Below, one piece after another: positions 43,352-54,882 of a stretch of 64,000 bases of DNA. The translations under genes were made by a program, and so were the position numbers. This DNA comes from Panorpa germanica (taxonomy: Eukaryota > Arthropoda > Insecta > Mecoptera > Panorpidae). How positions within the stretch are numbered: position 1 is the stretch's first letter; each line of letters starts with the position of its first letter. The notes beneath the pieces were generated by a model, which was not told the DNA's origin, did no database searches, and saw nothing but the letters and a program-made list of their open reading frames with translations. Where the stretch lies: positions 682,001-746,000 of the forward strand of contig OY783219.1 of NCBI GenBank assembly GCA_963678705.1, read 5' to 3'.

Positions 43352-46300
43352 TTACACTTCTATATTATTTTCTATCACAAAGTTTGTTACTATTTCCGCC
43401 GTTGCTTCACTTGTCATTAAACAGGACATATTAACTGGGAACTGTGCTACATTACATAAATCATTTAAAAGTCTATCAATTTTTGATGCTAAAAGATGAC
43501 ACCCTAGAATTATATGGTCCAAAGAACCTTCTTCTCCACATCTACAATTTGGTGTGTCTTTTATATTTATTTTGTATAGATGAGCTGGACATCTAGAATG
43601 CCCAGATTTCATTCGACAATTTGTTGAAATATATCTTCGTGAATGGTTTTTATTAAACCATGTGGTTGTTGGAATTTTTTGATTCGCTGCAAAAAAAAAT
43701 TTTCCAGTACTTTGACTTTTCTCATTATATATATTCTGCCATTCTGCCATACAATTTTCTTTAATTATTTTTTTGGAATCATTTATTGACCAATTTATTT
43801 CGATTATTTCCCCATCTACACAAGCTTCTTTGGCCAGTTTGTCAGCCATTTCGTTTCCTTTTATGCCTACATGTCCAGGAATCCAAATAAGTTTAACATT
43901 GATATCATTTTTTTCCATTTTTAAAAGATATTCTTTAATTGAACATATTTTGTTATTATTATTGTTTTTGAATTTATTGTTATTTAAAGATACACAAACA
44001 CTACGAGAATCTGTGAAGATTAATATATTTTTATTGTCAGTTTTTTGTATTATTTCTAGTAATTTCATAATTGCTGTTATTTCTGTATTATAAGAATTTG
44101 TGATGTTGTTAAGTTTGTATTTATACTGTTGATCTGTATTATAATTGAAAATGCCAATTCCTCCAGTTTTAGAGTTTTTTTCGAATGAACCATCGGTAAA
44201 CCATATACTCCAGTTTATATCATCTTTTGTTATATATTCCATATATTTTTGATAAGTTATTTCCTTACTGTCATTCTTCTTGAACAAATTTATTTCTGTA
44301 TGTATTGTTGTCATGCTTATTTCTAATGGAAATTTGAAAAAAGGTATAATGTTGTGTACCTCTAAGTTCAAGTTATTATATCTATCAAAACTATTTAAAA
44401 GTGCCGGTTTTTTATGAGTTGTCCAATATGGTTTATTATAAAGAACATATAGTTTAGATAATCTTGTATTTAAGGGGCCACATGAGTTATGTCTGTTTTT
44501 ACAAAAGAAACTGTCTGATATTTGTTGTATTCTGATATTTACCGGAGGAATATTAGTTTGATAGTTGAGGATTTGGATTGGTGTTGAAACCATTGCACCT
44601 AATATTATTCTTAAACATTTGTTTTGTATAATTTCAATTTTTTTTAATCTTGAGTTATTTGCGGTGCAGATCATAGTACTAGAATAGTCAATATGCGGTC
44701 TAACAATAGCTTTATATATTTTTATTAAGGTTGTTGGGTGTGCGCCCCATTTGTATCCTGCTATACATCGCATCAAATTTAAGCCTTTTTGACATTTGTT
44801 AATAATATGTGCAATTTCTTTCGCCCAAGTGCTTTTCGTATCAAAGAATATACCCAGAAATTTGGTATTTGAACTAACAGTTATATTTTTATTTCTGATG
44901 GTTATTTTTGGACTGCAGTTTATTCTATGCCTTGTAAATATAACTATTTTACTTTTTTCTGACGATATATTTAATTTGATTTCCTTTAGTAAAATATCTA
45001 GTTTTCTTAATTTCTATTGTAATCTGTTTTGAGCTATATCTTGTGTATGGCCCATACTATAAATAACCATGTCATCTGCATACATCAGTACTGTTGTGTT
45101 GTTATCTGATAATGTTGTTAACTTTTCTGTGTATATGTTGAATAATAAGGGAGATAATATTGAGCCTTGTGGAATTCCGTGATTACATAGTATAGGACCA
45201 GTTAACTTATTATTGTATCTAACTGTTATTTCTCTATTTTGGAAGTAGTTTATAATCCAGTTGGATATTTTGAAAGATATACCTATGTTTTCTACTTTTT
45301 CTTTTAATATTTTTAGATTAACATTGTCATAAGCAGCTTCAATGTCAATGAAAGCAGCTATCATATAATGATTTTTACTGTATGTTCTTTGAATATCGAT
45401 ATTCAATATGTTTAAGTTATGCTGTGTACTTCTTGTTTTTCTAAACGCAAATTGTAACTCAGGTAATCTTTTATGATGTTCGAGATACCACTCCAGTCTG
45501 TTTTTGATGATGGATTCCATAGTTTTGCCCATACATGATAGTAAAGTAATTGGTCTGAATGATTCTTCTTTGTTTGGATCTTTTCCTGTTTTTAATATAG
45601 GAACAACGATATGTTTTTTCCAGTCTAATGGTATATCAGCAGTGTTTAATGACAGATTATATATTTGTGTAAGATGATTTATTGCATTGTCAGGTAAGTT
45701 TTGTATCATTTTGTAATTTATTCTATCAAATCCTGTGCTACTGTTTTTATTATGATTTAACGCGAATTTTACTTCATTTTTATTTATGTTATTATCTAGA
45801 AAATTATCTTTTACGATGGTGGTGGTAGTAATATTTAAATTGTTGTTCAGTGGAAATTTTTTTTTAATGAATTCTTCTATTAAATTTTCATTATCACTTA
45901 TCCTTTTAGTACTATAGCTTTTATTGTTAATTTTTCTTATATTATTCCAGACAATGTTGGTTGTTGTGTTTGGGTTTAAATTCTCGCAGAAATTTTGCCA
46001 TTCTATTTTTTTTCTGGCTCTAAAATATCGTCTGGTTTTAGCTTGATGTTTTTTATAATTTAAATAATTCGCCATTGTCATGTTTTTATTAAAAATAGTT
46101 AGTGCTAATTTTCTTTGAGCTATCATTTTATTGCACTCTGTGTCCCACCAAGACGGTTTTATTTTATTAGGAGTTATATTATACAATCTGGTAGATGGGA
46201 TATGTATGTCTGCCAAATTATTAATAACATCTCTAAATTGGTTGTATTTGTTTTCAACATCTTGGGGATTACTTGTGATTCCATTTGTGCTAAGGTTTGA

Positions 46301-47085
46301 AATTCTGCTTTCTATTTCAAGGCTATATTTCTCCCAATCTGCTTTTCGGAAATTTCTCCTCGTTAAATATTCAGATGTACGGTAACGGTCTTTATTATAG
46401 TCATTCAAACAGAAAAAAATTGGATAGTGATCACTACCTAAGCTATCTGCAAGAACTTGCCACGAAGTAATTTGTTGTGTTAACGTCATTGATACCAATG
46501 TGAGATCCAATATACTGTCCCTTGTACTGAGATTGCTTACTCTAGTTGTTCTAGTTTATCGTCGTTGATAATATTAAGATTTTCGTTTTCTATGAAATCT
46601 AACAATTCGTTACCTTCATACTGACTACCTGGACAATTTATATCCCAAGCAAGATTAGTCGCGTTAAAATCTCCAGCAAGTATAACAGGAACATCTATTT
46701 GTTGTTTTATCTGTGACCAATTAGAATTAGATAGTTTATGATTCGGTTTAGCATAGATTGATAAAATACATATTACATCAGTTTCGTTATGTGTTAAAAT
46801 TATTCCAGCTATTTCGACCGAATTAAATGGGTTATTTAGCATTACTCGTTTATATTTTATAGATTTATGAATCAAGATAGCAACACCCCCGTGGGGATTA
46901 TAGTTTGTATTCTGTATCCTATCTTCTCTTTCAATAAAATAACCTTTGATGTTGAAATTGAGATTTTTTGTTAAAAACGTTTCTGATAATATGCATATAT
47001 GTATGTTATGCTTCTGTAACATATGTTGTAGTTCCTCTTTAATATATCTGACTCCTCTGCAATTCCATTGAATAAAATTTATCAT
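43352..47085 (-). pseudogene. I-type LINE ORF2: endonuclease, RT, RNase H
   Basis: Read from 47085. The apurinic-type endonuclease starts MINFIQWNCRGVR and has ILSETFL, GGVAILIHKS and LAGDFNATN, then SLGSDHYPI near 46420. A one-base frame shift at about 46540 separates these parts. The RT (46510-45014) includes NSSTGFDRINYKM, FIDIEAAYDNV, HGIPQGSILSPLLFN and the catalytic MYADDMV. A TAG at about 45014 interrupts it, and the same frame continues. RNase H shows WFTDGSFEKNS, NTEITAIMKLLEI, IFTDSRSVCV and GIKGNEMADKLA, so all four acidic residues are present. A Cys-His knuckle (CRMKSGHSRCPAHLY, then CRCGEEGSLDHIILGC) ends it. Two small lesions only. Confidence 0.93.
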
Positions 47086-47282
47086 TTTAACTGTTTTAAT
47101 TAATGATTATTTTTTATATCTGATGTCTTGTTTTTCGATTTATTTATATATTTTATTTTTTCTTTATGTTTATATAATTGTTGTTGATTTAATATTTTAG
47201 TAAATTTATTAACCGATTTGGTTTAGTGATGTGAATAGAGTTTTTATTAAAAAATAAACTTAATTTATATATTGATGTTTTC

Positions 47283-48710
47283 TTACGAGTTTGGCCATTG
47301 TACACTAGATATTTGTTTCTTGTAGCTTCTAAGAGATTGGGATGTAATATTAGGGTCTTTGTTTGTATCTTTAATTTTGTCATCATTATTTTTATTATAT
47401 ATTGATTTATAGCAGGTATCATTATCATAATTTTCCATTGTAATATCAGGTTTCTCTTGGTTGATTTGCTTTCTGTTTTTTTCTTGATTAGTTTTCTTAA
47501 GGAATGTGTCACTTTCTTCATTGTTAGGTTTCTTTTCTTCTCTTCTTCTTTTTGGAAGTGGTTCTTTAGTGGATGTCGTAGGTTGTGGTTGACTATAAGA
47601 TCTTTGTAATGAGTTACCTGTATTTGATTTATTCACTCTGGTATTGGTTCTTCTGGTTAAAGGGTTTGGTTTGTATGTTGGAATTATGTTGATACTATTG
47701 TATTTATTAGTGATATTGGGAAAAGTCTCATTGTAGTTTAGAGCTTCAAAAGAGTTTTGAGTTCTTACTGAGTATAAATAGTCTGTATTTTTTTCTGTTA
47801 ATTCTAATTTTGCTTCATAAAAACTGAGATTGTGTTGGGCCATGAGATCTTTTATCTTGATTTGTCTTTTTTTTTCAGGACATTCATTTTCTGTAGCCTC
47901 GTGGTTAAGTTTACAATTTATGCATGTCGGATTAGGAGATGTGCATGCAGTACGTAAATGATCTTCACTTCCGCAGAATTTACATTTTGCTACTTTTGCT
48001 CTACATTTTGTGGCTGCATGTCCAAATTTAAAACAATTATAACATTGTATCGTCTGTTGTACAAATGGTTCACATGCTCGTCTCACTCTCCACATGTAAA
48101 CATAAGCAGGAATAGCAAGTCCTTCAAAGAATAATTTCACTGTTGTACTGGGTTCATATTTAATAGCTCCGTCAACTCTTAGTTTTCGATTTAACCTTTG
48201 CACTCTCGTTACTTTAAAAGGTGGACACTCTATATTATTTAAAATTGTATCTTCCGAATATTCAATATCAACACCTTTTATAATAGCAACTTTTGTGCAC
48301 CAGTAAAATGGGATAAACGCTTCATACCCATTGTTTTTCAGCAATGTTGATTTGGTAATTTCGTTAGCAAGTACTGCATTAGCACATTGAACGATTACTC
48401 TATTTCTTCCCACTTTTTTAATTTCTATTATATTAGATTTATTGCTAATTTTACAAATTATTTCTGCTAATTTAAGAGAACTAAAAAATGTATTTCCATC
48501 ACTATTATTTTTAACTATCATTACTTTATACGAGTCATATTTTGTTTCTGTGTTGTAAAAATTATTAAATATTTTTTTAACATTGTCACTATTGTTATTT
48601 AAGTTTTCTGTTATATCACTGGATGTTTTATCTGTAGGAAATGATTTGTTAGTCACAGAGTTGTTTTTATTGTTCGGGTTTTTATCGGGAGGTTCAACCT
48701 CCATATCCAT
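47283..48710 (-). CDS. I-type LINE ORF1, Gag-like RNA-binding protein
   Basis: Intact: ATG at 48710, 475 codons. A low-complexity acidic/Asn-rich N-terminus (about 55 residues) precedes a region with an RRM-like look. Three CCHC knuckles follow in a row (CYNCFKFGHAATKC, CKFCGSEDHLRTAC, CINCKLNHEATENEC, residues about 220-275) and then a Ser/Thr/Lys-rich tail. ORF1 proteins of this clade coat the element RNA. The 197-bp gap to ORF2 carries no other gene. Confidence 0.9.
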   Translation of the reverse strand: MDMEVEPPDKNPNNKNNSVTNKSFPTDKTSSDITENLNNNSDNVKKIFNNFYNTETKYDSYKVMIVKNNSDGNTFFSSLKLAEIICKISNKSNIIEIKKVGRNRVIVQCANAVLANEITKSTLLKNNGYEAFIPFYWCTKVAIIKGVDIEYSEDTILNNIECPPFKVTRVQRLNRKLRVDGAIKYEPSTTVKLFFEGLAIPAYVYMWRVRRACEPFVQQTIQCYNCFKFGHAATKCRAKVAKCKFCGSEDHLRTACTSPNPTCINCKLNHEATENECPEKKRQIKIKDLMAQHNLSFYEAKLELTEKNTDYLYSVRTQNSFEALNYNETFPNITNKYNSINIIPTYKPNPLTRRTNTRVNKSNTGNSLQRSYSQPQPTTSTKEPLPKRRREEKKPNNEESDTFLKKTNQEKNRKQINQEKPDITMENYDNDTCYKSIYNKNNDDKIKDTNKDPNITSQSLRSYKKQISSVQWPNS

Positions 48711-49030
48711 ATTGTTAATTAACCAGTGATAATTAAATAGAAGTTACTTCACTTCTTATTAATAACACTTAATAATAATATAAATTATAATTTAAATAAA
48801 AATAAATCACGAAAAAAAATATTATAATTTGCAAAAAAAAAAGATCACTATTTATTTTATTGTTTTGTTTATTGTAAATACGTGCGCTCACCAAGAAGAC
48901 TCGATGTAAACTGACAAACCAACTATGATATTACATATTTGAATATTAATTGAATTGACATTGCCCTAAATTAAATAAGAGTACCTTGATTCCACATCAG
49001 ATTAGCGGATTGGTTATTGTTTTCCACATA

Positions 49031-49305
49031 AGAAGTGCGGATTAGTAACTCATAGCGAATTGAACAAAGTGCGGATTAGTAACTCATAGCGAATTGAACT
49101 AAGTGCGGATTAGTTATCTACGAGTTATCCACAAGTGAATAATACAGAGAAGAATAATACAAGATAGTTTTCTACAAACAGTGCTTTCAAGTGATAGTTC
49201 ATTAGCGGAATAGTCGAGAATTTATAAGACGGACTTTATAATAGGACTAGCAAGTGAATTGTATCAGAAAAGTGTGTAAACTGTTTTACGAGGAGAAAAT
49301 TGAAA
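49031..49305 (+). repeat. Family B leader with tandem repeats (copy 1)
   Basis: AGTGCGGATTAGTAACTCAT followed by AGCGAATTGAAC(A/T)A is repeated two to three times between 49034 and 49120. A longer version of the same array occurs in copy 2 at 54565-54720. Confidence 0.8.
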
Positions 49306-50268
49306 ATGGCATATAACGTAAACATGAACGATACTACTGTTGAAGATAGTTTGTTAGCTGGACGCTCAGGTAACTCAACATCTAGTGAAGATAGTTGGTT
49401 GGGAGTACAAGCAGAGCTGACGAGGCTTAGGAAGGAACTATTGCAGATGAGTATCAGGAACAGTACAATACAGGAACAGAGGATGATTCACCATGGGTTT
49501 ATGCCGACACAGAACCTGGAATGCATACCTGTGTTTAACCCAGCAACCACGGTATTGACGGCTACAGCTTGGGTGCGAAAATTGGAGGAAGTAGCACACA
49601 TTTATGGATGGAGTGATAAAGTGAAGCTTCATCAAGGTGTCAACAAGCTGCAGTGTGCCGCGAAAAACTGGTTCGATGCTAGTTTGAACGTAGTCAAGGA
49701 TTGGACGACGTTCAAATACGAGTTAATCAGGAATTTCCCAGTGGAGTACGATGAATCTGACGTACACATGGAACTAATGAAGATACAACGAGAAAAAAAC
49801 GAAGCAATAGAAGATTATGTATACTCGGTGAAAGCGATCGCTAGTAAGAGTGATAATATTAGTGAAAAGGCCGTGATAAAGTACATAATAGCCGGACTAA
49901 ACAACAAAGACATGATAAGTGTGTTATCAATGTGCGACTTTAAAACAGTGCCTGATTTGTTGTTAAAAGTAAAACGGTATGATTCGACACTATTGCAAGT
50001 GCAAGAAAGGAATAATTTTAGTGTACGTAAGGACAGACCAAAAGACTTAAACGCGATAAAATGTTTTAATTGTAATCAACTCGGACACAAGGCAAACGTG
50101 TGCCGAAAAAGCAACAAAGACAGTGAGAATAAAAGAGATAAACTAAGTGAGAAAAACATTAAAAGTGAAAGTAAAATAAAGTGTTTCAAATGTCACGAAG
50201 AGGGACATATTTCGAGAAATTGTACCGCGAATAAAATGAGTGATGCTTTGTTAGTGAACGTTATGTGA
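49306..50268 (+). pseudogene. Family B gag, truncated (copy 1)
   Basis: True ATG at 49306. Capsid-like region (TAWVRKLEEVAHIYGWSDKV), two CCHC knuckles (CFNCNQLGHKANVC, CFKCHEEGHISRNC), then an early end at TGA 50268. Compared with copy 2, a 10-bp deletion (CACAAATAAA region) near 50258 shifts the frame and makes this stop. The protease region is absent because of the truncation at 50298. Confidence 0.88.
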
Positions 50269-50298
50269 TATGACAAAAGACATGAGCATAGACAGTAT

Positions 50299-50785
50299 CA
50301 TCCATACAAAAATTGAGGAGCGGCCCATTAATGGGCCAAGACTGGCGGCCGATCTCCGAGCATTGGCCAAACATCTGAATATGTGCTTGGGCCAAGACTG
50401 AGCGAGCATCGGATGTTAACGCCATGCCGATGTTGGCGACTGAGCATCGGCCGAGCATAGTCACCGAGCGTCGGCCGAGCATCTGAATATATGCTTGTGC
50501 CAAGACTGGGCGAGCAACGGATGTTAACGCCATGCCGATGTTGGCGACTGAGCATCGGCCGAGCATAGTCACCGAGCGTCGGCCGAGCATAGTCACCGAG
50601 CGTCGGCCGAGCATAGTCGCCGAACATCGGCCGATGCTTAGTCGCCAAACTTGGCATGGCGTTAGCATCCGTTACTCGCCCAGTCTTGGCCCAAGGATAT
50701 ATTTAGATTCTTAACCAATTCTCGGGGATCGACCGCCAGTCTTGACCCATCAATAGACCGCTCTTCATTTTTTATATGGGTGAGA
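50299..50785. mobile_element. GC-rich inverted-repeat element with internal repeats
   Basis: The ends are about 60-bp imperfect inverted repeats: CCATACAAAAATTGAGGAGC at 50301 and, in reverse, CCATATAAAAAATGAAGAGC at about 50778. The interior is built from units such as CATCGGCCGAGCATAGTCAC and CGAGCGTCGGCCGAG in direct and inverted copies, so it contrasts strongly in base composition with the AT-rich flanks. There is no transposase; overlapping ORFs on the minus strand only mirror the repeat. It is probably a non-autonomous DNA transposon. Confidence 0.65.
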
Positions 50786-51158
50786 CGATGATCCTGAGCA
50801 TCAGAGTTTGCCAGGCATTGGCCAAGCCTATTAAGTATCGCCAAAGCATCGTGGCCGAGTGCTGACCAAGCGTTGTCCCAGTCCGAAATACCTGATTTTT
50901 TTTTTTTTATTCATCTACACCCTATTGGAAAGGTTTCTTCCCTTAAGGGAAATTTCATCTTCATCCCTGTTTCCAAAATTCCTAACAAACTAATTTAAAA
51001 TCAGTTTATTTATTTATTAATGACGTTCGATAAATTTAAACATTTTTTAAATACTATGAAATTATTATATTTATGTATTAAACTAAGAATGAAACATGAA
51101 ATAATAGTGATAATATTATATATATTATATATAGTATAATATATATTTCTTTTCTTCT
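50786..51158. other. Intergenic, 3' side of the DUF4806-like gene
   Basis: 50800-50880 still carries CGGCCGA-type scraps. The rest is AT-rich. AATAAA-like signals exist on the minus strand but none is decisive. Confidence 0.4.
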
Positions 51159-53233
51159 TTATTTCTTTCCTTCTCTATCACCCGCATTGGCTAGAAAAGT
51201 CCCGATTTTGCATATAAAACTTTTGCATTGTTCAGAGTCCCCAAATTTTTCTTGGATGATATCTGAAATTAAAAATATTTATTATAAATACATATATTTT
51301 AATAAGTTGATAGCATTCATAAATATTACTAACCTTCTAAACATTTAAAGGTATTTGTCACACTAAAATTCAGTTTACCCACGCCTCGTACAAGTCTACC
51401 AGTGCCTGAATAGAGTTGTTGTACGGGCGGGGTAAATACTTCAGACAGCGTTTTCCTTATGCAAACACTTACATCAGTTTCACCATAAGTAATTACTTTG
51501 AACAAATCTTTTAATTGATTATTATTGGCAGGAGTTGTTAGTCCAGCATCAAACACTGTAAAACGGTCGAGGTCATTGATAGGAAATATACCGTTATAAA
51601 CTTCCATCGCCGCAGTTAAAGTTTTGTTAGGAACACTGCTAGTCGATTGATTCATGGTGATTTGAGTTTTTATATTTTTTGCTTCCTTTTTAATGTCGTA
51701 TTCAAGACTATGTTTTATAGTGTCTAATTTTTTAAAAACCTCGTCGAATTTAGAGTCAATATATTTCTTCAATAGATCTGAAACAGTACCAGATAGTAAA
51801 ATATCTGTATGTACTATGACTAATTAATAAATAAATATTGTTTTGTGTCAAAAATAATCATCAATGGTAAAAAATAGTCACATTTGATTCAATTTACTGA
51901 AATGAAAACGACAAACTTACCATAAGTTTCTTCGTTGATTGAAACCGGTAGTTTTTCAGCTACTGTAGTGTGAATATCTTAAGCAAAAAAGACATAAAAA
52001 AATGAAATTATTTGATTAATTTTAATATTTTTAGAATTAATTTTTAATCATTTTCACGATCACTACACGTTTAACTTTGAATTTTAATAATTTTTATACG
52101 GCTTATCCGATCAAATCTTATTTATTGACTAATTTCTATACTTCGTATTGTTTTTATTTAAGACAAAGGTCGTTATCATATACAAATAAAGTCTTATGTA
52201 AATTAAGTTAATAAATAATAATATACTTCGCTAAATATTAAGAAAATAATTTGCGAAAAAATACATGGCTTGACCACGTCCAATATTTTTTTCAAATTAT
52301 TTTCTTAATATTTAGCGAAGTATATTATTATTTATTAACTTAATTTACATAAGACTTTATTTGTATATGACATCGACCTTTATCTTAAATAAAAATAATA
52401 CGAAGTATAGAAATTAGTCAATAAATAAGATTTGATAAGCCGTATAAAAATTATTTTAATTATAAAATAAAATATTTTTAGTAATAATTATGATTAAAAT
52501 ACCTTTAGCTTTTGATGATTTCTCAGATCTAACCTTTGTGGTTGAATTACTACTTTGTTGAGCAATAGATGACATTGAACTCATTGAACTCATTGACCTC
52601 ACATCACTTAATTCATGATTTATAGCATCATTTGAAAGTTGGACAATATTTTGAGGGCTTGAAGGACCTGCATTGTCCGTGTCGACTTGTAAAGTGACTT
52701 CTGCGCGTCCCAAATGCCGCTTTCCTTGTTCTAATGTACCTGAGAATGAATTTTCTATTTTATATAATGTGAGATGATATGGATTAAAGCAGATGGTCCT
52801 GGAAGACAGTCCCCACAAATGGTTGTAATGAAAGTAAAACAAAAAAGAATAATTCATAATGAAAACTTATTCTCATTTTTTAATTAAAATTTTTACGATT
52901 AAAAGAAATATTTTAAGTACAGATATAGTTATCAGTTCAGTGATAATTAAGAAAAAAATAATTAATTATTTACAACTTACTTGTGCTGGAGATAATTTCG
53001 ACTTGACACTTGGTCCATGAGCTTTTTGGTCCAGATAATTTTTCTAGATACTTATCCCGTTTTTTTAAATCTTTCTTCGTGTTTGGATAATAACAAAAGA
53101 GCTTATCATCTTGATAATCTAGCCATGAATATGGAACCAAATCGATTTCATCCTCGCCATAATCTTTTCTAGGTAAAAAACACACAACTGCGTATTGAGT
53201 TGGCCCATCGTCTTCAGAATGATTTAGGCTCAT
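51159..53233 (-). CDS. DUF4806-like protein, five exons, intact
   Basis: Exons on the minus strand: 53233-52981, 52739-52503, 51977-51921, 51777-51334, 51262-51159. All introns begin GT and end AG, all four junctions are in phase 1, and the total is 1095 nt, 364 residues plus TAA. The N-terminal domain (YAVVCFLPRKDYGEDEIDLV, then SWLDYQDDKLFCYYPN) is the small Trp-containing domain found at the start of many multi-copy insect proteins with a C-terminal DUF4806. A Ser-rich linker with three MSS repeats follows, then a coiled coil (FDEVFKKLDTIKHSL) and the C-terminal domain (NGIFPINDLDRFTVFD, CIRKTLSEVF, FICKIGTFLANAG). The function of this family is not established. Its integrity among dead elements argues for a working host gene. 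Confidence 0.85.
52085..52457. repeat. Foldback repeat in intron 2 of the DUF4806-like gene
   Basis: Arms of about 170-175 bp (about 52085-52262 and 52281-52457) are reverse complements with a few substitutions and a 5-bp indel (CCGAT, left arm), and a loop of about 20 bp. Centre blocks such as CTTCGCTAAATATTAAGAAA match perfectly. It fits a MITE or foldback transposon. In the pre-mRNA it would form a long hairpin. Confidence 0.88.
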
Positions 53234-53913
53234 CTAATATTAAAGAAATTAATTTTAATCAATACAATGAAATTAATAGTAATATATGAACATGAATCAA
53301 TAATTTTTTCATTAGAACAAATGTATCAATAAAATATGTAATAAAAAAATCAATCACGGAAACCGATATTTGAGAAAAAGTTTAATAAATCGATGGAAAT
53401 AAATAAGTAATATATAAATTACACTTAAGACATGCAAAGTAATTGCTTATTCACTCAAAAAAATATTAATGTAAATGTGTCAAATACGAAATAATTAATA
53501 AATGATAATTATAAAGGAATTAAATTGAAAAAGAATTTTTTAATTCTACAAAATAAGAAATTTCTGCGACATTCACACACAAAATTTTCGATAATTAAAA
53601 AAAAAATATTGAAATGTTGCAATTAATTACTTCGAAATTAATTATGATAGAGAAAAATACTTACGTTGTATTCAGTTTTACATTCAAAATTTTGAGGTTA
53701 TGTGTATATTTGTTTGAAGAAAACACGAGGGAATTCACGTCACGACACACTGACACCGTATTTCAAAATGATTCTGTATGGTATACACCAGTATACACAG
53801 TCGGCCTTTGTCATGACAAAGGCCGACTGTTGGAAGCATCCAACGTGCTGTTATGTATATACGCACACCGCTGCATTGTGTTTGCTATACTGCTATACTA
53901 TCACGTATATACA
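53234..53913. other. 5' side of the DUF4806-like gene, with a 32-bp palindrome
   Basis: CAGTCGGCCTTTGTCA and its exact reverse complement abut at 53798-53829, a perfect 32-bp palindrome. The region also has GTATAC repeats. No ORF of note. Confidence 0.7.
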
Positions 53914-54537
53914 TGTAGGATCGTAAAAATACATCAAGCGTACAAAGTAGGCGTAACTATAACACCCGAGCTAGAAAAGTCGTAAAATAGTGTGATTAAT
54001 GAGGGTATATATTTTAAGTAGAAACCAAGTGACAAGTTAAAAGCAATTATAATGTGTGGAACTTTAAACCACTGATTGAATACATGAGGGGATGTGTTAT
54101 TGAAATTAACCAGGCGTATTCTTAGAATTAAAATAACAAACCTTTTAAGCCAAGCTGAAAAAACTAATGTAGGACCGAGTATATATTAGCTAGAATTTAA
54201 GGTTGTTTATGCATTCATTGTTCTGTATTTGTAAAGTAAACATCAACGTTTATATTGTAACCTTATTGTATTAGCATTATTATTATCATTATTATTATCA
54301 TCGTTATTATTTTATTCAATAAATGTATTAAACCAATTATGTGATTCTTTATCATCCTGACAAACCAACTAAGATATTACATAGTTGAATATTAATTGAA
54401 TTGACATTTGCCCTAAATTAAACAAGAGTACCTTGATTCCACACCAGATTAGCGGATTGGTTATTGTTTTCCACATAAGAAGTTGGATAGTTCTCGTTTT
54501 CCACGTTAGTAGTGGCATTGTACTCTCGTTTTCCACA
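53914..54537 (+). repeat. 5' LTR, family B copy 2
   Basis: 624 bp; the primer-binding region TCAGAAGTGGGATTGAGC begins immediately after the terminal CA. Confidence 0.92.
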
Positions 54538-54882
54538 TCAGAAGTGGGATTGAGCTCTCGTTTCCACATCAGAAGTGCGGATTAGTAGCTCATAGCGAAT
54601 TGAACTAAGTGCGCGAAGTGAATAATACAAAGAAGTGCGGATTAGTAACTCATAGCGAATTGAACTAAGTGCGGATTAGTAACTCATAGTGAATTGAACT
54701 AAGTGCGCGAAGTGAATAATACAAAGAAGAATAATACAAGATAGTTTTCTACAAACAGTGCTTTCAAGTGATAGTTCATTAGCGGAATAGTCGAGAATTT
54801 ATAAGACGGACTTTATAATAGGACTAGCAAGTGAATTGTATCAGAAAAGTGTGTAAACTGTTTTACGAGGAGAAAATTGAAA
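54538..54882 (+). promoter_or_regulatory. PBS and repeat-bearing leader, family B copy 2
   Basis: The presumed PBS TCAGAAGTGGGATTGAGC is followed by a second, similar TCAGAAGTGCGG and by two to three units of AGTGCGGATTAGTAACTCAT plus AGTGAATAATACAAAG. The true gag start is the ATG at 54883. Confidence 0.65.

Larger units (their letters stand above)
43171..48910 (-). mobile_element. I-clade LINE, nearly full length
   Basis: It lies between exact 16-bp target duplications CTGACAAACCAACTAT (43155-43170 and 48911-48926) inside the family B LTR. The 3' end is the A-tail seen as eight T at 43171-43178. The 5' end at 48910 precedes about 200 bp of leader. ORF1 and ORF2 with endonuclease, RT and RNase H are all present. 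An RNase H domain and the three-knuckle ORF1 point to the I group. Confidence 0.93.
42723..50298 (+). mobile_element. Family B LTR element, copy 1, truncated and LINE-split
   Basis: The LTR starts TGTAGGATCG at 42723 and runs to 43170. It resumes at 48927 after the LINE and ends about 49030. A leader and gag follow. At about 50298 similarity to copy 2 ends abruptly at AGACAGTA and an unrelated GC-rich element begins. No 3' LTR is seen, so the rest was lost. Confidence 0.85.

Noticed and set aside
50261..50714. Overlapping ORFs with repeats such as RPTLGDYARP or RRSVTMLGR
   Set aside because: They mirror the GC-rich DNA repeat in several frames on both strands, so the repeat explains them.
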